DNA of 64,000 nt, from contig NZ_NJIC01000033.1 in the NCBI RefSeq assembly GCF_013620825.1, positions 62,001-126,000 of the forward strand. The letters are read 5' to 3'. Below the pieces are notes generated by a model that saw only the letters and a list, made by a program, of their open reading frames with translations, was not told the origin of the DNA and ran no database searches. A program made the position numbers and the translations under genes. The stretch is from Rhodanobacter sp. PCA2 (GTDB lineage Bacteria; Pseudomonadota; Gammaproteobacteria; Xanthomonadales; Rhodanobacteraceae). Shown piece after piece: positions 9,080-17,682 of this stretch. Each line of letters begins with the position of its first letter. Within the stretch, counting starts at the first letter, position 1.

Positions 9080-9856
9080 GTGGAGAAACCGACTTCCAAG
9101 TACCGTGCGCCGGCGCTCGACAAGGGACTGGACATACTCGAGTTGCTGGCCAGCGCCCACAAGCCGCTCAGCATCGTCGAGATCTCCGACGGCGTGGGCC
9201 GCTCGCGCGGCGAGATCTTCCGCATGCTGCAGGTGCTGGAGGAACGCGACTACATCGCACGCGCCGAAGGCGACGGCGGCTACTGCATCACCCCGCGACT
9301 GTTCCGACTGGCGATGGAACAACCGCCGGTGAGGAATGCCATCGAAGCCGCCCTGCCGGTGATGCACCGGCTGGCCGAGACCACCGAGCAGGCCTGCCAC
9401 CTGGTCGTGCCGTCGCGCGACCAGATCGTGGTGATCGCCCGCGCCGATCCGCCGGGCGAGATCGCCCTGGTGGTGCGCATCGGCCACCGCCGCCCGATGT
9501 CCCAGTCCACTTCCGGCCACGTCCTGCTGGCGTTCCAGGAAGAACAGGTGCGCGAGCACTGGCTGGACCTCATCGCCGCCCAGGAGGCCGACCTCGACCG
9601 CAAGAAACTGGGCCGGCAGCTGGCGCAGGTGCGCAGCCAGGGCCACGCCTGCGCGCGCAGCCACGTGGTGGATGCGGTCATCGACCTCTCCGCCCCGGTG
9701 CTGGACCACGGTCGCGCCGTATGCACGGTCACCGTGCCGTTCATCGAGCACCGCGCGTCGGGGCAAACGCCGGAGCGCACCATCGAGGCGCTGTGCAAGG
9801 CCACGGCGGAGATTTCGGACATCCTGCAATACGGTGCAGTCACGCAGCGACAATGA
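9080..9856 (+). CDS. IclR-family transcriptional regulator of the fucose locus
   Basis: This 258-residue protein has an N-terminal winged helix-turn-helix (ALDKGLDILELLA through a recognition helix around SRGEIFRMLQVLEERDYI) and a C-terminal IclR effector-binding domain. GTG at 9080 is chosen because CAGGGGGACGTA directly precedes it and IclR proteins usually begin just before the helix-turn-helix; an in-frame ATG at 9035 lacks a ribosome site. Position beside fucP and the catabolic operon, and the repeated AT-rich element in both control regions, suggest it senses fucose or a pathway intermediate. Activator or repressor mode cannot be told from sequence. Confidence 0.88.
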   Translation: MEKPTSKYRAPALDKGLDILELLASAHKPLSIVEISDGVGRSRGEIFRMLQVLEERDYIARAEGDGGYCITPRLFRLAMEQPPVRNAIEAALPVMHRLAETTEQACHLVVPSRDQIVVIARADPPGEIALVVRIGHRRPMSQSTSGHVLLAFQEEQVREHWLDLIAAQEADLDRKKLGRQLAQVRSQGHACARSHVVDAVIDLSAPVLDHGRAVCTVTVPFIEHRASGQTPERTIEALCKATAEISDILQYGAVTQRQ

Positions 9857-9965
9857 ATGGATGCGCGGCCTCGGCAGGCACGGTCGGAATTCCCGGGCCG
9901 CCGACCGGTCGACAGCAGGTATCGTTGCGGATGCCGTCGCCCCCTGTCCGATCCGGAGCCCCACC

Positions 9966-11426
9966 ATGAAACAGCCTGCCCTGCCCGCCCTCGCGCTGGC
10001 CTGCGCCGCCGTCGCGGCGCCGCTCGCCGCGGCAACGCCCGGCGTCACCGGCGCCGAGATCACCCTCTACCGCAGCGACAGCAACGCGCTGTACGCCAGC
10101 AGCGGCGACGGCAACGTCGACGACGGCTACGCGGTGATCCGCGAGCAACGCGCGCTCACGCTCGCGTCCGGCCTGCAGGACGTCACCCTGGGCGACCTGC
10201 CCGACCATATCGATGCCGAGGCGCTGGCGCTGGGCTTTCCCGACGGCGGCGCGAAAGTGGTGTCGCAACGCCTGCTGCTGGGCCAGGGCGCCACGTCGGC
10301 CCTGGCCGGGCTGCTCGGCCGCGAGGTCACCGTGCTGGGCGACAACGGCCAGCCGCTGGCCACCGGCACCCTGCTGCGCGCCGGCAACGACGGCCTGATG
10401 ATAGGCGCCGCCACGGGTACCAGCTGGATCCGCCAGTACGCCGGTGTGCGCGTGGGCAGCGGCGACTTTCCCACCGGCTCCAGCCTGCGCCTGCGCGTCG
10501 ATGCCGCCCGCGGCGGCCACAGCACGGCCGTGCTCAGCTACCCCACCAGCGGGCTGGGCTGGCGCGCCGCCTACGTGGCCACGCTGCAACCGGGCGAGGC
10601 CTGCCGCATGCAGTTCGAATCGCGCGCCAGCATCGCGAACCGCAGCGGTCGCGACTGGCGCGACGCGAAGCTCACCCTGATCGCGGGCCAGCCGAACTTC
10701 GCCCGCGCCTCCGCCCCGCGTCCGATGATGATGATGGCCAGCAAGGCGGCCGGGGATGCCACGCCGCAGCAGGCGCAGATGGACAACTACCGCAGCTACA
10801 CCCTGCCCGCCGCGGTGAACCTGCCGGACGGCAGCGTGAGCCAGGTGCCGCTGTACGCCGCCCGCGAGCTGCGCTGCGAACGCACCAACCTCTACGAGAA
10901 CGGCGGCACCTGGCTGCCGCCGCAGCCGATGCTGGGCCGCGACTTCAACGGCGGATCGAGCACCGGCAGCATCGTCAGCACGCTCAGGTTCGCCGCCTTC
11001 GACAGCCTGCCCGCCGGCTACCTGCGCGTGCTGGCGCAGGACAGCCACGGTACGCCGCAATTCATCGGCGAAGGCCGCATCGAGGACACGCCCAAGGGCA
11101 GCGACGCCGCCATCGCCCTGGGCACCGCCTTCGACCTGCACGCCGCGCGCGAGCGTACCGCCTTCCGCGTGGACCAGGCCGGCCGCACGCTGGACGAGGC
11201 GTTCCGCATCACGCTCAGCAATGCCGGCGACAGCGCGCGCACCGTCACCGTGCGCGAACACCCCAACCGCTGGCGCGAGTGGAAGCTGGCCTCGTCCAGC
11301 CAGAAGCCCGACAAGCAGAACACCGACACGCTGGAGTTCCGCGTGGACGTGCCCGCCAACGGCAAGGCCGTGCTGGACTACGCGGTGCACTACAGTTGGA
11401 GCGCGGATCAGCATCCCCAGCCGTAA
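9966..11426 (+). CDS. DUF4139 domain-containing secreted protein
   Basis: This 486-residue protein has a signal peptide ending around LAAATPG. The N-terminal segment resembles the DUF4140/4139 'mucoidy inhibitor A' type (VTGAEITLYRSDSNALY) and the C-terminal half is the beta-rich DUF4139 domain (SSYPTSGLGWRAAYVATL-like, ending in a Tyr-rich strand). A methionine run (PMMMMAS) marks a flexible loop. No catalytic residues are known for this family and its role is unknown; a surface or periplasmic location is inferred. It stands 21 nt upstream of an enoyl-CoA hydratase gene, possibly as one transcript. Confidence 0.75.
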   Translation: MKQPALPALALACAAVAAPLAAATPGVTGAEITLYRSDSNALYASSGDGNVDDGYAVIREQRALTLASGLQDVTLGDLPDHIDAEALALGFPDGGAKVVSQRLLLGQGATSALAGLLGREVTVLGDNGQPLATGTLLRAGNDGLMIGAATGTSWIRQYAGVRVGSGDFPTGSSLRLRVDAARGGHSTAVLSYPTSGLGWRAAYVATLQPGEACRMQFESRASIANRSGRDWRDAKLTLIAGQPNFARASAPRPMMMMASKAAGDATPQQAQMDNYRSYTLPAAVNLPDGSVSQVPLYAARELRCERTNLYENGGTWLPPQPMLGRDFNGGSSTGSIVSTLRFAAFDSLPAGYLRVLAQDSHGTPQFIGEGRIEDTPKGSDAAIALGTAFDLHAARERTAFRVDQAGRTLDEAFRITLSNAGDSARTVTVREHPNRWREWKLASSSQKPDKQNTDTLEFRVDVPANGKAVLDYAVHYSWSADQHPQP

Positions 11427-11447
11427 CCGATCCCCGAGGGAACTCGC

Positions 11448-12203
11448 ATGCTCGAAGTCATCCAGCACGACGCCGTCGCCGAGATCCGGCTGGCGCGTCC
11501 GCCGGTCAATGCGCTCAATCTGGAATTGCTGCACGCACTGCGTTCGGCGCTGGCCGACGCCATCGCCGGCGGCGCGCGCGGCATCGTGCTTTCCGGCGCG
11601 CCCGGCATGTTCTCCGCCGGCGTGGACGTACCTGCGGTGCTGCAGATGGATCGCGTCGGCGCGCGTGCTTACTGGCACGAGTTCTTCGCCACCGCCGCCG
11701 CGCTGGCCTGCTCGCCGGTGCCGCTGGCCGCCGCGGTCACCGGCCACAGCCCCGCGGGCGGCGCGGTGCTGGCGCTGATGTGCGACTACCGCGTGATGGC
11801 GCAAGGCCCCTACAAGATCGGCCTCAACGAGGTGCAGGTGGGTCTCACCGTACCCGACTGCATCCAGCTCGCGCTGCGCCGCGTGGTGGGCGCGTACCGC
11901 GCCGAACGCCTGCTGGTCGCCGGCGCGATGATCGACGCGCAGGAAGCGCTGGCCTGCGGCTTCGTCGACGAGACCACCGGCATCGACCAAGTGACCACGC
12001 GCGCGCTGCGCTGGATGGACGAGCTGCTGGCCCTGCCCGCGCACGCGATGCTCGCCACCCGTCGCCTCGCCCGCGCCGACCTCGCCACCACCTTCGCCGA
12101 CGTCGACGCGCTGCCGCTGGACGATTTCATGGCGGGGTTCTTCCACCCGCAGACCCAGGCCACGCTGCAGGCGCTGGTGGCGCGGCTCAAGAGCAAGGGC
12201 TGA
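11448..12203 (+). CDS. Enoyl-CoA hydratase/isomerase family protein
   Basis: This 251-residue crotonase-fold protein has oxyanion-hole segments GAPGMFSAGVDV and HSPAGGAVLALMCDYRVM, where the second replaces the common GGG with AGG. One acid is visible in GLNEVQVGLTVP, while the second catalytic Glu of true hydratases is replaced, a pattern seen in delta3,delta2-enoyl-CoA isomerases. An isomerase role in oxidation of unsaturated fatty acids is therefore more likely than hydration, but this is inference. GAGGGAACTCGC precedes the ATG. It converges with the GNAT gene on the other strand, 6 nt away. Confidence 0.78.
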   Translation: MLEVIQHDAVAEIRLARPPVNALNLELLHALRSALADAIAGGARGIVLSGAPGMFSAGVDVPAVLQMDRVGARAYWHEFFATAAALACSPVPLAAAVTGHSPAGGAVLALMCDYRVMAQGPYKIGLNEVQVGLTVPDCIQLALRRVVGAYRAERLLVAGAMIDAQEALACGFVDETTGIDQVTTRALRWMDELLALPAHAMLATRRLARADLATTFADVDALPLDDFMAGFFHPQTQATLQALVARLKSKG

Positions 12204-12209
12204 GCCGGC

Positions 12210-12695
12210 TCAAGGCTGCCAGATCATGTGCACGTCAGCGCGCGCGTAATGCGATCCCGCGCGCGGTGCGGGGTGGTGGCGAAAGCCCACGCTTTCATAC
12301 AAGGCCAACGCGGGCCCGAGGCGGCTGCTCGACTCCAGGAACAGTTCGCGCGCGCCCAGCGTGCCGTACAGCTCCAGCGCCGCATCCATCAGCAGGCGGC
12401 CGACGCCGAGGCCGCGCGCCGCAGGCGCCACCGCCATCTTGGTGAGTTCGTAGACGCCGTCGCCCTCGTGCTTCAGCGCGACCGTACCCAGCGCGCGTTC
12501 CTCGCCGTCGATGGCGAACAGGATGTGGCCGCCATGCGCGAGGATGTATTTCTCGGGATGGCCCAGCACTTCGCGGTCGTAATCCTCGACCACGAACCAG
12601 TGCTCCAGCCATTCGATGTTGAGCGCGGCGAATGCCTCGCGCCAGCGCGGGTCGAAAGCGAGCACGCGGATGCCCGGCGGCGCGGCCACGGTCAT
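12210..12695 (-). CDS. GNAT-family N-acetyltransferase
   Basis: This 161-residue acetyltransferase has the acetyl-CoA binding motif A (VAPAARGLGVGRLLMDAAL), preceded by a strand with a conserved Lys-Met and followed by the C-terminal motif FLESSSRLGPALALYESVGF. It would transfer acetyl from CoA to an unknown amine. ATG 12695 lies 10 nt after the sulfurtransferase stop, so it is the last gene of a leftward unit. The longer in-frame reading from 12788 would overlap the sulfurtransferase gene and is rejected. Confidence 0.8.
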   Translation of the reverse strand: MTVAAPPGIRVLAFDPRWREAFAALNIEWLEHWFVVEDYDREVLGHPEKYILAHGGHILFAIDGEERALGTVALKHEGDGVYELTKMAVAPAARGLGVGRLLMDAALELYGTLGARELFLESSSRLGPALALYESVGFRHHPAPRAGSHYARADVHMIWQP

Positions 12696-12705
12696 CGTCG
12701 GCCGC

Positions 12706-13554
12706 TCATTCGTCGCCGCTCGCCGCCGGCCGCGAGCGGTCGCTGACCCAGCCGCTCCACGATGGCGCATACAGCCGCGAACCGGCAAGGCCCGCGTGTT
12801 CCATCGCCAGCAGGTTGTGGCAGGCGGTGACGCCGGAGCCGCACATGTTCACTACTTCGGACGGCACGCGCGGGCCGAGCAAGGCGAGAAACTCGTGCCG
12901 GAGTTCCGCAGCACTCTTGAAGCGGCCGTCAGCGGCGAGGTTGTCGGCGAACGGGCGATTCAGCGCACCGGGCACGTGGCCGGCGACCGGATCGAGCGGC
13001 TCGGTGTCGCCGCGGTAGCGCGGCGCGGCGCGGGCGTCGAGCAGCAGCGGCGCCGGCGCGGCATGCAGTGTGCCGTGGTCGAGCACCACCATGGCCGGAT
13101 CGAATTGCACCGCCACCGTGGTCGCCGCGCGCCGCGGTTCGGCGGTTTCCAGCGGAAGGCCTGCAGCCTGCCAGGCGGCAAAGCCGCCATCCAGCACGGC
13201 CACGGCGCGTTCACCGGCATGGCGCATCAGCCACCACAGTCGTGCGGCAGCCAGTGCGCCGTTGGCGGCGTCGTAGGCCACCACCTGCAGACCCGGCCGC
13301 CAGCCCCAGCGACCGAGCACATCCGCGAACGCCGCGGCGGAAGGCAGCGGGTGGCGGCCCAGGCCCTCGCGCTGGCGCGACAGGTCGGAGAGGTCGGCAT
13401 CGAGTTCGGCGTAGACCGCGCCAGGCAGGTGGCCTGCAAGATACTCCCGCCGCCCTTTCGCCGGATCGGCGAGATCCTTGCGGCAGTCGACGATCAACAC
13501 CTCGTCCGATGGCAACGCAGCCAGTTCGGCAACCGAGATCAACGTGGTCTTCAT
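12706..13554 (-). CDS. sseA: Rhodanese-type sulfurtransferase (3-mercaptopyruvate/thiosulfate)
   Basis: This 282-residue protein has two rhodanese domains. The N-terminal domain is inactive-like and the C-terminal domain carries the active-site loop CGSGVTACHN with the catalytic Cys. The Gly-Ser-Gly-Val-Thr-Ala loop is the form usually linked to mercaptopyruvate rather than thiosulfate substrates, so a cytosolic 3-mercaptopyruvate sulfurtransferase is favoured. Its start overlaps the stop of the upstream NUDIX gene by 4 nt. The symbol is by family similarity. Confidence 0.82.
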   Translation of the reverse strand: MKTTLISVAELAALPSDEVLIVDCRKDLADPAKGRREYLAGHLPGAVYAELDADLSDLSRQREGLGRHPLPSAAAFADVLGRWGWRPGLQVVAYDAANGALAAARLWWLMRHAGERAVAVLDGGFAAWQAAGLPLETAEPRRAATTVAVQFDPAMVVLDHGTLHAAPAPLLLDARAAPRYRGDTEPLDPVAGHVPGALNRPFADNLAADGRFKSAAELRHEFLALLGPRVPSEVVNMCGSGVTACHNLLAMEHAGLAGSRLYAPSWSGWVSDRSRPAASGDE

Positions 13555-14144
13555 GCGCGTCCCATCCTCTGCAGCAGGTTCAGCAGGATCGCCGCGGTGG
13601 CGCCCCAGATGCGGTGGCCGCCGTGCACGAACTCCACCATCTCGCGCCGGTGACCGCGATAGTCCATGACGTAGCGGCGCAGGTTCGCCGGTTCCAGGAA
13701 GAACGCCAGCGGCACCTCGAACACCTCCGCCACTTCCGCCGGCGCCGCGTGCAACCGCGCGTCCGGGGCGATCCGCGCCACCACCGGCGTGATGCAGTAG
13801 CCGCTGACCGTCTCGAAGCTGTCGAGGTAGCCCAGCGGCGTCACCAGCGCACGGTCCAGGCCGATCTCCTCCTCGCTCTCGCGCAAGGCTGTGGCGAGCG
13901 CGTCGGCGTCGCCGGCATCGGTGCCGCCGCCGGGAAACGCCACCTGCCCCGCGTGCGATTGCAGATGGTCGGTACGCACGGTGAGCACCAGCCGCGGCTG
14001 CACGCTCTCGCGCAGGCCCAGCAGCACGGCTGCGGGGCGCCGCCGCGTGTCGCCCAGCAGCTCGGTGATGTCGTCGTGGTTCCAGCCCGGCGGCCCGGGC
14101 GGCGAGGACAGCGGCCGCAAGGCCATGAGCACCTCGGGGCTCAT
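13551..14144 (-). CDS. NUDIX hydrolase, CoA pyrophosphatase type
   Basis: This 197-residue NUDIX protein has the sequence FPGGGTDAGDADALATAL followed by RESEEEIGL, which contains the Nudix box acids (RE..EE.G). The preceding region fits the NudL/CoA pyrophosphatase subgroup (UPF0035 motif area: RPAAVLLGL, SHAGQVAFPGG). Such enzymes split CoA and its derivatives to 3',5'-ADP and phosphopantetheine. Its ATG at 14144 overlaps the DUF1289 stop by ATGA. The longer in-frame reading from 14252 runs through the DUF1289 gene and is not real. Confidence 0.85.
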   Translation of the reverse strand: MSPEVLMALRPLSSPPGPPGWNHDDITELLGDTRRRPAAVLLGLRESVQPRLVLTVRTDHLQSHAGQVAFPGGGTDAGDADALATALRESEEEIGLDRALVTPLGYLDSFETVSGYCITPVVARIAPDARLHAAPAEVAEVFEVPLAFFLEPANLRRYVMDYRGHRREMVEFVHGGHRIWGATAAILLNLLQRMGRA

Positions 14145-14332
14145 GGCTGCCCGCGTGCGGGCAGGACGTGACGCATCACATGCAGGCGCTCCGCCTCGCT
14201 CATGCTGCGCCAGCGACCGATCTCCTCGATCGTGCGCCGGCAGCCCATGCAATAGCCTCGGTCATCCAGCCGGCAGACGCCGGTGCAAGGCGTGGCCGGA
14301 GAGGGTGGCGCGGGAGGAATTTCGTTCGGCAT
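14141..14332 (-). CDS. DUF1289 small cysteine-rich protein
   Basis: This 63-residue protein is typical for DUF1289: CTGVCRLDDRGYCMGCRRT gives a four-Cys cluster (C-x3-C and C-x2-C), likely binding a metal, followed by EIGRWRSMSEAER. The family is often encoded next to housekeeping genes and has no established function; metal binding is inferred from the Cys pattern. It overlaps the NUDIX gene by ATGA and begins the downstream cascade NUDIX, sulfurtransferase, GNAT. Confidence 0.85.
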   Translation of the reverse strand: MPNEIPPAPPSPATPCTGVCRLDDRGYCMGCRRTIEEIGRWRSMSEAERLHVMRHVLPARGQP

Positions 14333-14370
14333 GCCCGGCCATTTTAGCAGCAGGGCCGCGCGCATCCGGC

Positions 14371-15108
14371 CTAGTCCTGATCCGGCGCGGGCGGCTTGAT
14401 CGCCAGCAGTTCGATCTCGAACACCAGCGCCTCGTTCGGGCCGATGCGCGGCAAGGCACCCTCCTTGCCGTAGGCGAGCTGCGGCGGGATCACCACCTTC
14501 CAGCGATCGCCCACGCGCATGCGCGGGATCACGTCGCGCCAGCCCGGGATCACGTGGTCCACCGCGAAGCTCACCGGCGCACCGTGCGCCCAGGTGCTGT
14601 CGAACTCGGTGCCGTCCACCAGCATGCCGCGGTAGTTCACCACCACCGTGCTGGTGACCGTGGGATTGACCGTGCCGTCGCCGCGCTTCAGCACGGAATA
14701 CTGGATGCCGGACGGCAGCTGGATCACCCCGGGCTGCTTCGCGTTGCGCGCCATGAACGCAGTGCTCTTGCGCGCATTCGCCTGCGCGACCTGCTCGAAC
14801 TCGGCCTGCGCATTGGTGCGCAGTTGCTGGTTGAACGCGCCCAGCTGCTGGTGCATCGCCCGCATCGACACCGTGGGCTGCCGCTTGCTGTAGGCGTCCT
14901 GGATCGCACGCTGCAAGGTGGCGATGTCGATCTCGGGAATGCCCGGCTGGGCCTTGCTGTCGGCGAACTGGCTGCCGATCTGGTAGCCGATCGCGTAGGA
15001 GAGCTGGGCCTTGTCCAGCTTCACCGGAGCCGGCGGCTGCGGACGGGTCTGCGCCTGGGCCACGCCGGCCAGCAGCAGGCAGGGCAGCAGCCAACGCAGT
15101 CGAGTCAT
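14371..15108 (-). CDS. FkpA-type FKBP peptidyl-prolyl isomerase, periplasmic
   Basis: This 245-residue protein has a signal peptide (MTRLRWLLPCLLLAGVAQA), an N-terminal helical dimerisation domain (LSYAIGYQIGSQF..., residues about 35-130) and a C-terminal FKBP domain (VNYRGMLVDGTEFDSTW, VIPGWRD, PPQLAYGKEG). It is expected to act as a periplasmic folding catalyst and chaperone. ATG 15108 is chosen for the GGAGAACGGC just upstream and the signal peptide; ATG 15120 is a less likely alternative. Confidence 0.9.
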   Translation of the reverse strand: MTRLRWLLPCLLLAGVAQAQTRPQPPAPVKLDKAQLSYAIGYQIGSQFADSKAQPGIPEIDIATLQRAIQDAYSKRQPTVSMRAMHQQLGAFNQQLRTNAQAEFEQVAQANARKSTAFMARNAKQPGVIQLPSGIQYSVLKRGDGTVNPTVTSTVVVNYRGMLVDGTEFDSTWAHGAPVSFAVDHVIPGWRDVIPRMRVGDRWKVVIPPQLAYGKEGALPRIGPNEALVFEIELLAIKPPAPDQD

Positions 15109-15266
15109 GCCGTTCTCCATCTCGCCTGGCCGCACGTCGCGACCGCTCCGGGATGCCACATCGTAAGGGTTTCGCACCATGCGTGCAGCGTCCTCGCATG
15201 AGAACCCCGCTGCGGGCAAAGGTTCCCGCGCTACCATTCGTGCTTGGCATCCCCGGAGTTTCCAGC

Positions 15267-16049
15267 ATGGCCTACCGCAACTTGGAGATCGGCAACCGCG
15301 GCGCGGTGCACACCATCACGGTGAATCGCCCCGACAAGCTCAACGCGCTGAACCGCGACACGCTCAACGAACTCGGCATCGCATTCGCGCAGGCCGCGCA
15401 GGACGACGCCGTGCGCGCGGTGGTGCTGGCCGGCGCCGGCGACAAGGCCTTCGTGGCCGGCGCCGACATCGCCGAGATGAACGGCTACAGCCCGGTACAG
15501 GCGCAGGGCTTCTCGCGCGCGGGCCAGCGCCTGATGACCAGCATCGAACGGCTGGGCAAGCCGGTGGTGGCGCGCATCCAGGGCTTCGCGCTGGGCGGAG
15601 GCATGGAACTGGCGATGGCCTGCCACCTGCGCGTGGCCAGCGAGAAGGCGAAGTTCGGCCAGCCCGAGATCAACCTGGGCCTGATCCCCGGCTTCGGCGG
15701 CACCCAGCGCCTGCTGCGCCTCGCCGGCCGCAGCGCCGCGCTGGAACTGTGCCTCACCGGCGCGGCCATCAACGCCCAGCGCGCGTACGAGCTGGGCATC
15801 GTCAACCGCGTGGTGGCGCCCGAGGCGCTGGACGAGACGGTGAACGCACTGGCCGACCAGCTCGCCGCTGCCGCGCCACTGGCCGCCGCCGGCATCCTTG
15901 ACGCGGTGCTGCAAGGCGGCGAGGCGGCGCTGGACCAGGGCCTGGAATTCGAGACCCAGGGCTTCGCGCTGATGTTCTCCACCGAAGACATGCGCGAAGG
16001 CACCGGCGCGTTCCTGGAAAAGCGCAAGGCGCAGTTCAAGGGCGCTTGA
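15267..16049 (+). CDS. Enoyl-CoA hydratase
   Basis: This 260-residue crotonase has both oxyanion-hole segments (KAFVAGADIAEM and FALGGGMELAMACHLRVA) and both catalytic glutamates, in GGGMELA and FGQPEINLGLIPGFGGTQRL. The C-terminus MREGTGAFLEKRKAQFKGA is the usual lid of short-chain hydratases. It hydrates trans-2-enoyl-CoA in fatty-acid or amino-acid catabolism. CCGGAG lies before the ATG, and a TACCAT -10-like box lies about 30 nt upstream. The last 50 or so bases of this gene recur in degenerate form three times in the downstream array at 16048-16742. Confidence 0.9.
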   Translation: MAYRNLEIGNRGAVHTITVNRPDKLNALNRDTLNELGIAFAQAAQDDAVRAVVLAGAGDKAFVAGADIAEMNGYSPVQAQGFSRAGQRLMTSIERLGKPVVARIQGFALGGGMELAMACHLRVASEKAKFGQPEINLGLIPGFGGTQRLLRLAGRSAALELCLTGAAINAQRAYELGIVNRVVAPEALDETVNALADQLAAAAPLAAAGILDAVLQGGEAALDQGLEFETQGFALMFSTEDMREGTGAFLEKRKAQFKGA

Positions 16050-16742
16050 CGCCGCCGTTTCCCCTCTCCCCAGAGGGGAGAGGAAGTCGTGGCGGACGCG
16101 GCGTGCGCTAACGCACCGGCGCGTTCCCGAAGAAGCGTGCGACGCGGCTCAAGAACGCGTGACGCCGCCGTTCCCCCTCTCCCCTCCGGAGAGAGGGTCG
16201 GGGTGAGGGGCGTGCTTGCGAAACACTGGCAAGCGCAAGCGCGGTTCGCAGCGGTGTTCGGGCAAGCCCCGGCCCCTCACCTCAATCCTCTCCCCAGAGG
16301 GGAGAGGAAGCCATGCGAGGCGCGGCATGCTTCTGGAGAAGCGCGCGTTGCATTTCAAGAACGCGTGACGCCGCCGTTCCCCCTCTCCCCTCCGGGGAGA
16401 GGGCCGGGGTGAGGGGTCGCGCTTGCGAAACGCTGGCAAGCGCAAGCGCGCTTCGCAGCGGCGTTCGGGCAAGCCCCGGCCCCTCACCTCAATCCTCTCC
16501 CCGGAGGGGAGAGGAAGTCGTGGCGGACGCGGCGGACGCGAACGCACCGGCGCATTCCCGGAGAAGTGTGGGACGCAGCTCAAGAACGCGTGACGCTGCC
16601 GTTCCCCCTCTCCCCTCCGGGGAGAGGGTCGGGGTGAGGGGTCGCGCTTGCGAAACGCTGGCAAGAGCAAGCGAGCTTCGCAGCGGTGTTCAAGCAAGCC
16701 CCGGCCCCTCACCTCAATCCTCTCCCCAGAGGGGAGAGGAAG
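16048..16742. repeat. Tandem repeat array: three 150-bp hairpin units plus a 39-bp stub, with decayed gene-3'-end copies
   Basis: Three near-identical units at 16161-16310, 16367-16517 and 16592-16742 each start with GACGCYGCCGTTCCCC and end with the hairpin family CCTCTCCCC...GGGGAGAGG, then GGAGAGGAAG. They contain the palindromic core CTCCCCTCCGGGGAGAG and an inner GGGTGAGGGG / CCCCTCACC pair. A 39-bp stub at 16048-16086 overlaps the hydratase stop codon. The spacers (16087-16160, 16311-16366, 16518-16591) are degenerate copies of the 3' end of the hydratase gene; in the gene's frame they read TGAFPKKRATRLKNA-stop, LLEKRALHFKNA-stop and TGAFPEKCGTQLKNA-stop. Open frames across the array are repeat translations, not genes. 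No other gene lies between 16050 and 16758. Confidence 0.9.
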
Positions 16743-16758
16743 TCGCGCGAGGCGGGTT

Positions 16759-17682
16759 TCAGTGACCGCTGCCGCGGTACTTCTTCTCGCCTGCGGTCAC
16801 CGCCAGATCCAGCCGGTTCTCCGGTGGCGCCAGCGGACAGGTGGCGAACGGCGTGAAGGCGCAAGGCGGGTTGTAGGCCTTGTTGAAGTCCAGCACCAGC
16901 TTGCCCGGCTTGTCGATGCCACCGGCCGGCAGCGCCGCGTAGAGGAAGCGCGCGGCGCCATAGGTCTGCTTGCCGGAGGTGCGATCGGCCAGCACGAAGA
17001 ACAGCTCGCCGCCCGGCTCCTCCTGGTAGGGGAGCAGTTCGAACGTGTGGCCGTCGCGGTGGAACACCGCCTTGCCGGGCACCTTCACGGTGTCGATGGT
17101 GCCGATCACCGAGCCGATCTGCAGATCGTGCGGCGGCACGAACGGCACCCAGTCGGCCTCGATGCGCCAGGACGGGTCGATCGGGAAGTAGTCGATGCCG
17201 ACGAAATCGCGACGCGCCTCGGCGTCGCTGTCTTTCACGCGCAGCGCCTTGCGGCCGTCGCGTTCGATCACGTAGAAGTTCGCGTTGCCGAAACGCACCG
17301 TGGTGGGCGCGGCGTCGCCCTGCACGTGCATGTCGTCGACCAGCGGGGCGGCGGCGACGGGCTTGCCGTCGACGGTGGCGCCGCTGTCCTTGGCCAGCGC
17401 GATGCTGGCGGCGCCATCCGCCGCCAGCGTCACCGTGCCCAGATGCGCCGGGCCGGCCTTCAGCACGATGTCGTTGTCGGCCGCACTGCCCACCCGGTTC
17501 GCGCCCTCGTGCAGCCATTCCAGCCCGATCAGGCTGAGCCAGCCGTCCGGTGCGGTGAGCCGCGCGACGCGCGCGGCGCGCCACTGCTCGATTTCGTGGG
17601 CATGGGTGGACGGGGCTTCGGCAGCGGACACGGTGGCAACTCCGGCAATCAGGGCGAACAGGAAAACGACGACTCGCGACAT
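16759..17682 (-). CDS. DUF1684 domain-containing secreted protein
   Basis: This 307-residue protein has a signal peptide (MSRVVVFLFALIAGVATVSA) and a DUF1684 domain. Hallmarks are the N-terminal EIEQWRAARVARLTAPDGWLSL, GRKALRVKDSDAEARRDFVG and the C-terminal LDFNKAYNPPCAFTPFATCPL with two conserved Cys. The family is widespread and of unknown function; the fold is beta-rich. Start 17682 is chosen for the signal peptide. It ends 17 nt from the repeat array. Confidence 0.85.
   Translation of the reverse strand: MSRVVVFLFALIAGVATVSAAEAPSTHAHEIEQWRAARVARLTAPDGWLSLIGLEWLHEGANRVGSAADNDIVLKAGPAHLGTVTLAADGAASIALAKDSGATVDGKPVAAAPLVDDMHVQGDAAPTTVRFGNANFYVIERDGRKALRVKDSDAEARRDFVGIDYFPIDPSWRIEADWVPFVPPHDLQIGSVIGTIDTVKVPGKAVFHRDGHTFELLPYQEEPGGELFFVLADRTSGKQTYGAARFLYAALPAGGIDKPGKLVLDFNKAYNPPCAFTPFATCPLAPPENRLDLAVTAGEKKYRGSGH

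Noticed and set aside
9840-12146. Open frame of 768 codons on the minus strand
   Set aside because: Antisense shadow of the DUF4139 and enoyl-CoA hydratase genes; composition is typical of a complementary-frame artefact.
16149-16712. Open frame with PSPRPSPRRGEGE repeats
   Set aside because: This is the translation of the GGGGAGAGG hairpin repeats; no ribosome site or conserved domain.
16048-16742. CRISPR array
   Set aside because: Units are 150 bp with palindromes and the spacers are related to each other and to the adjacent gene; no cas genes are present.
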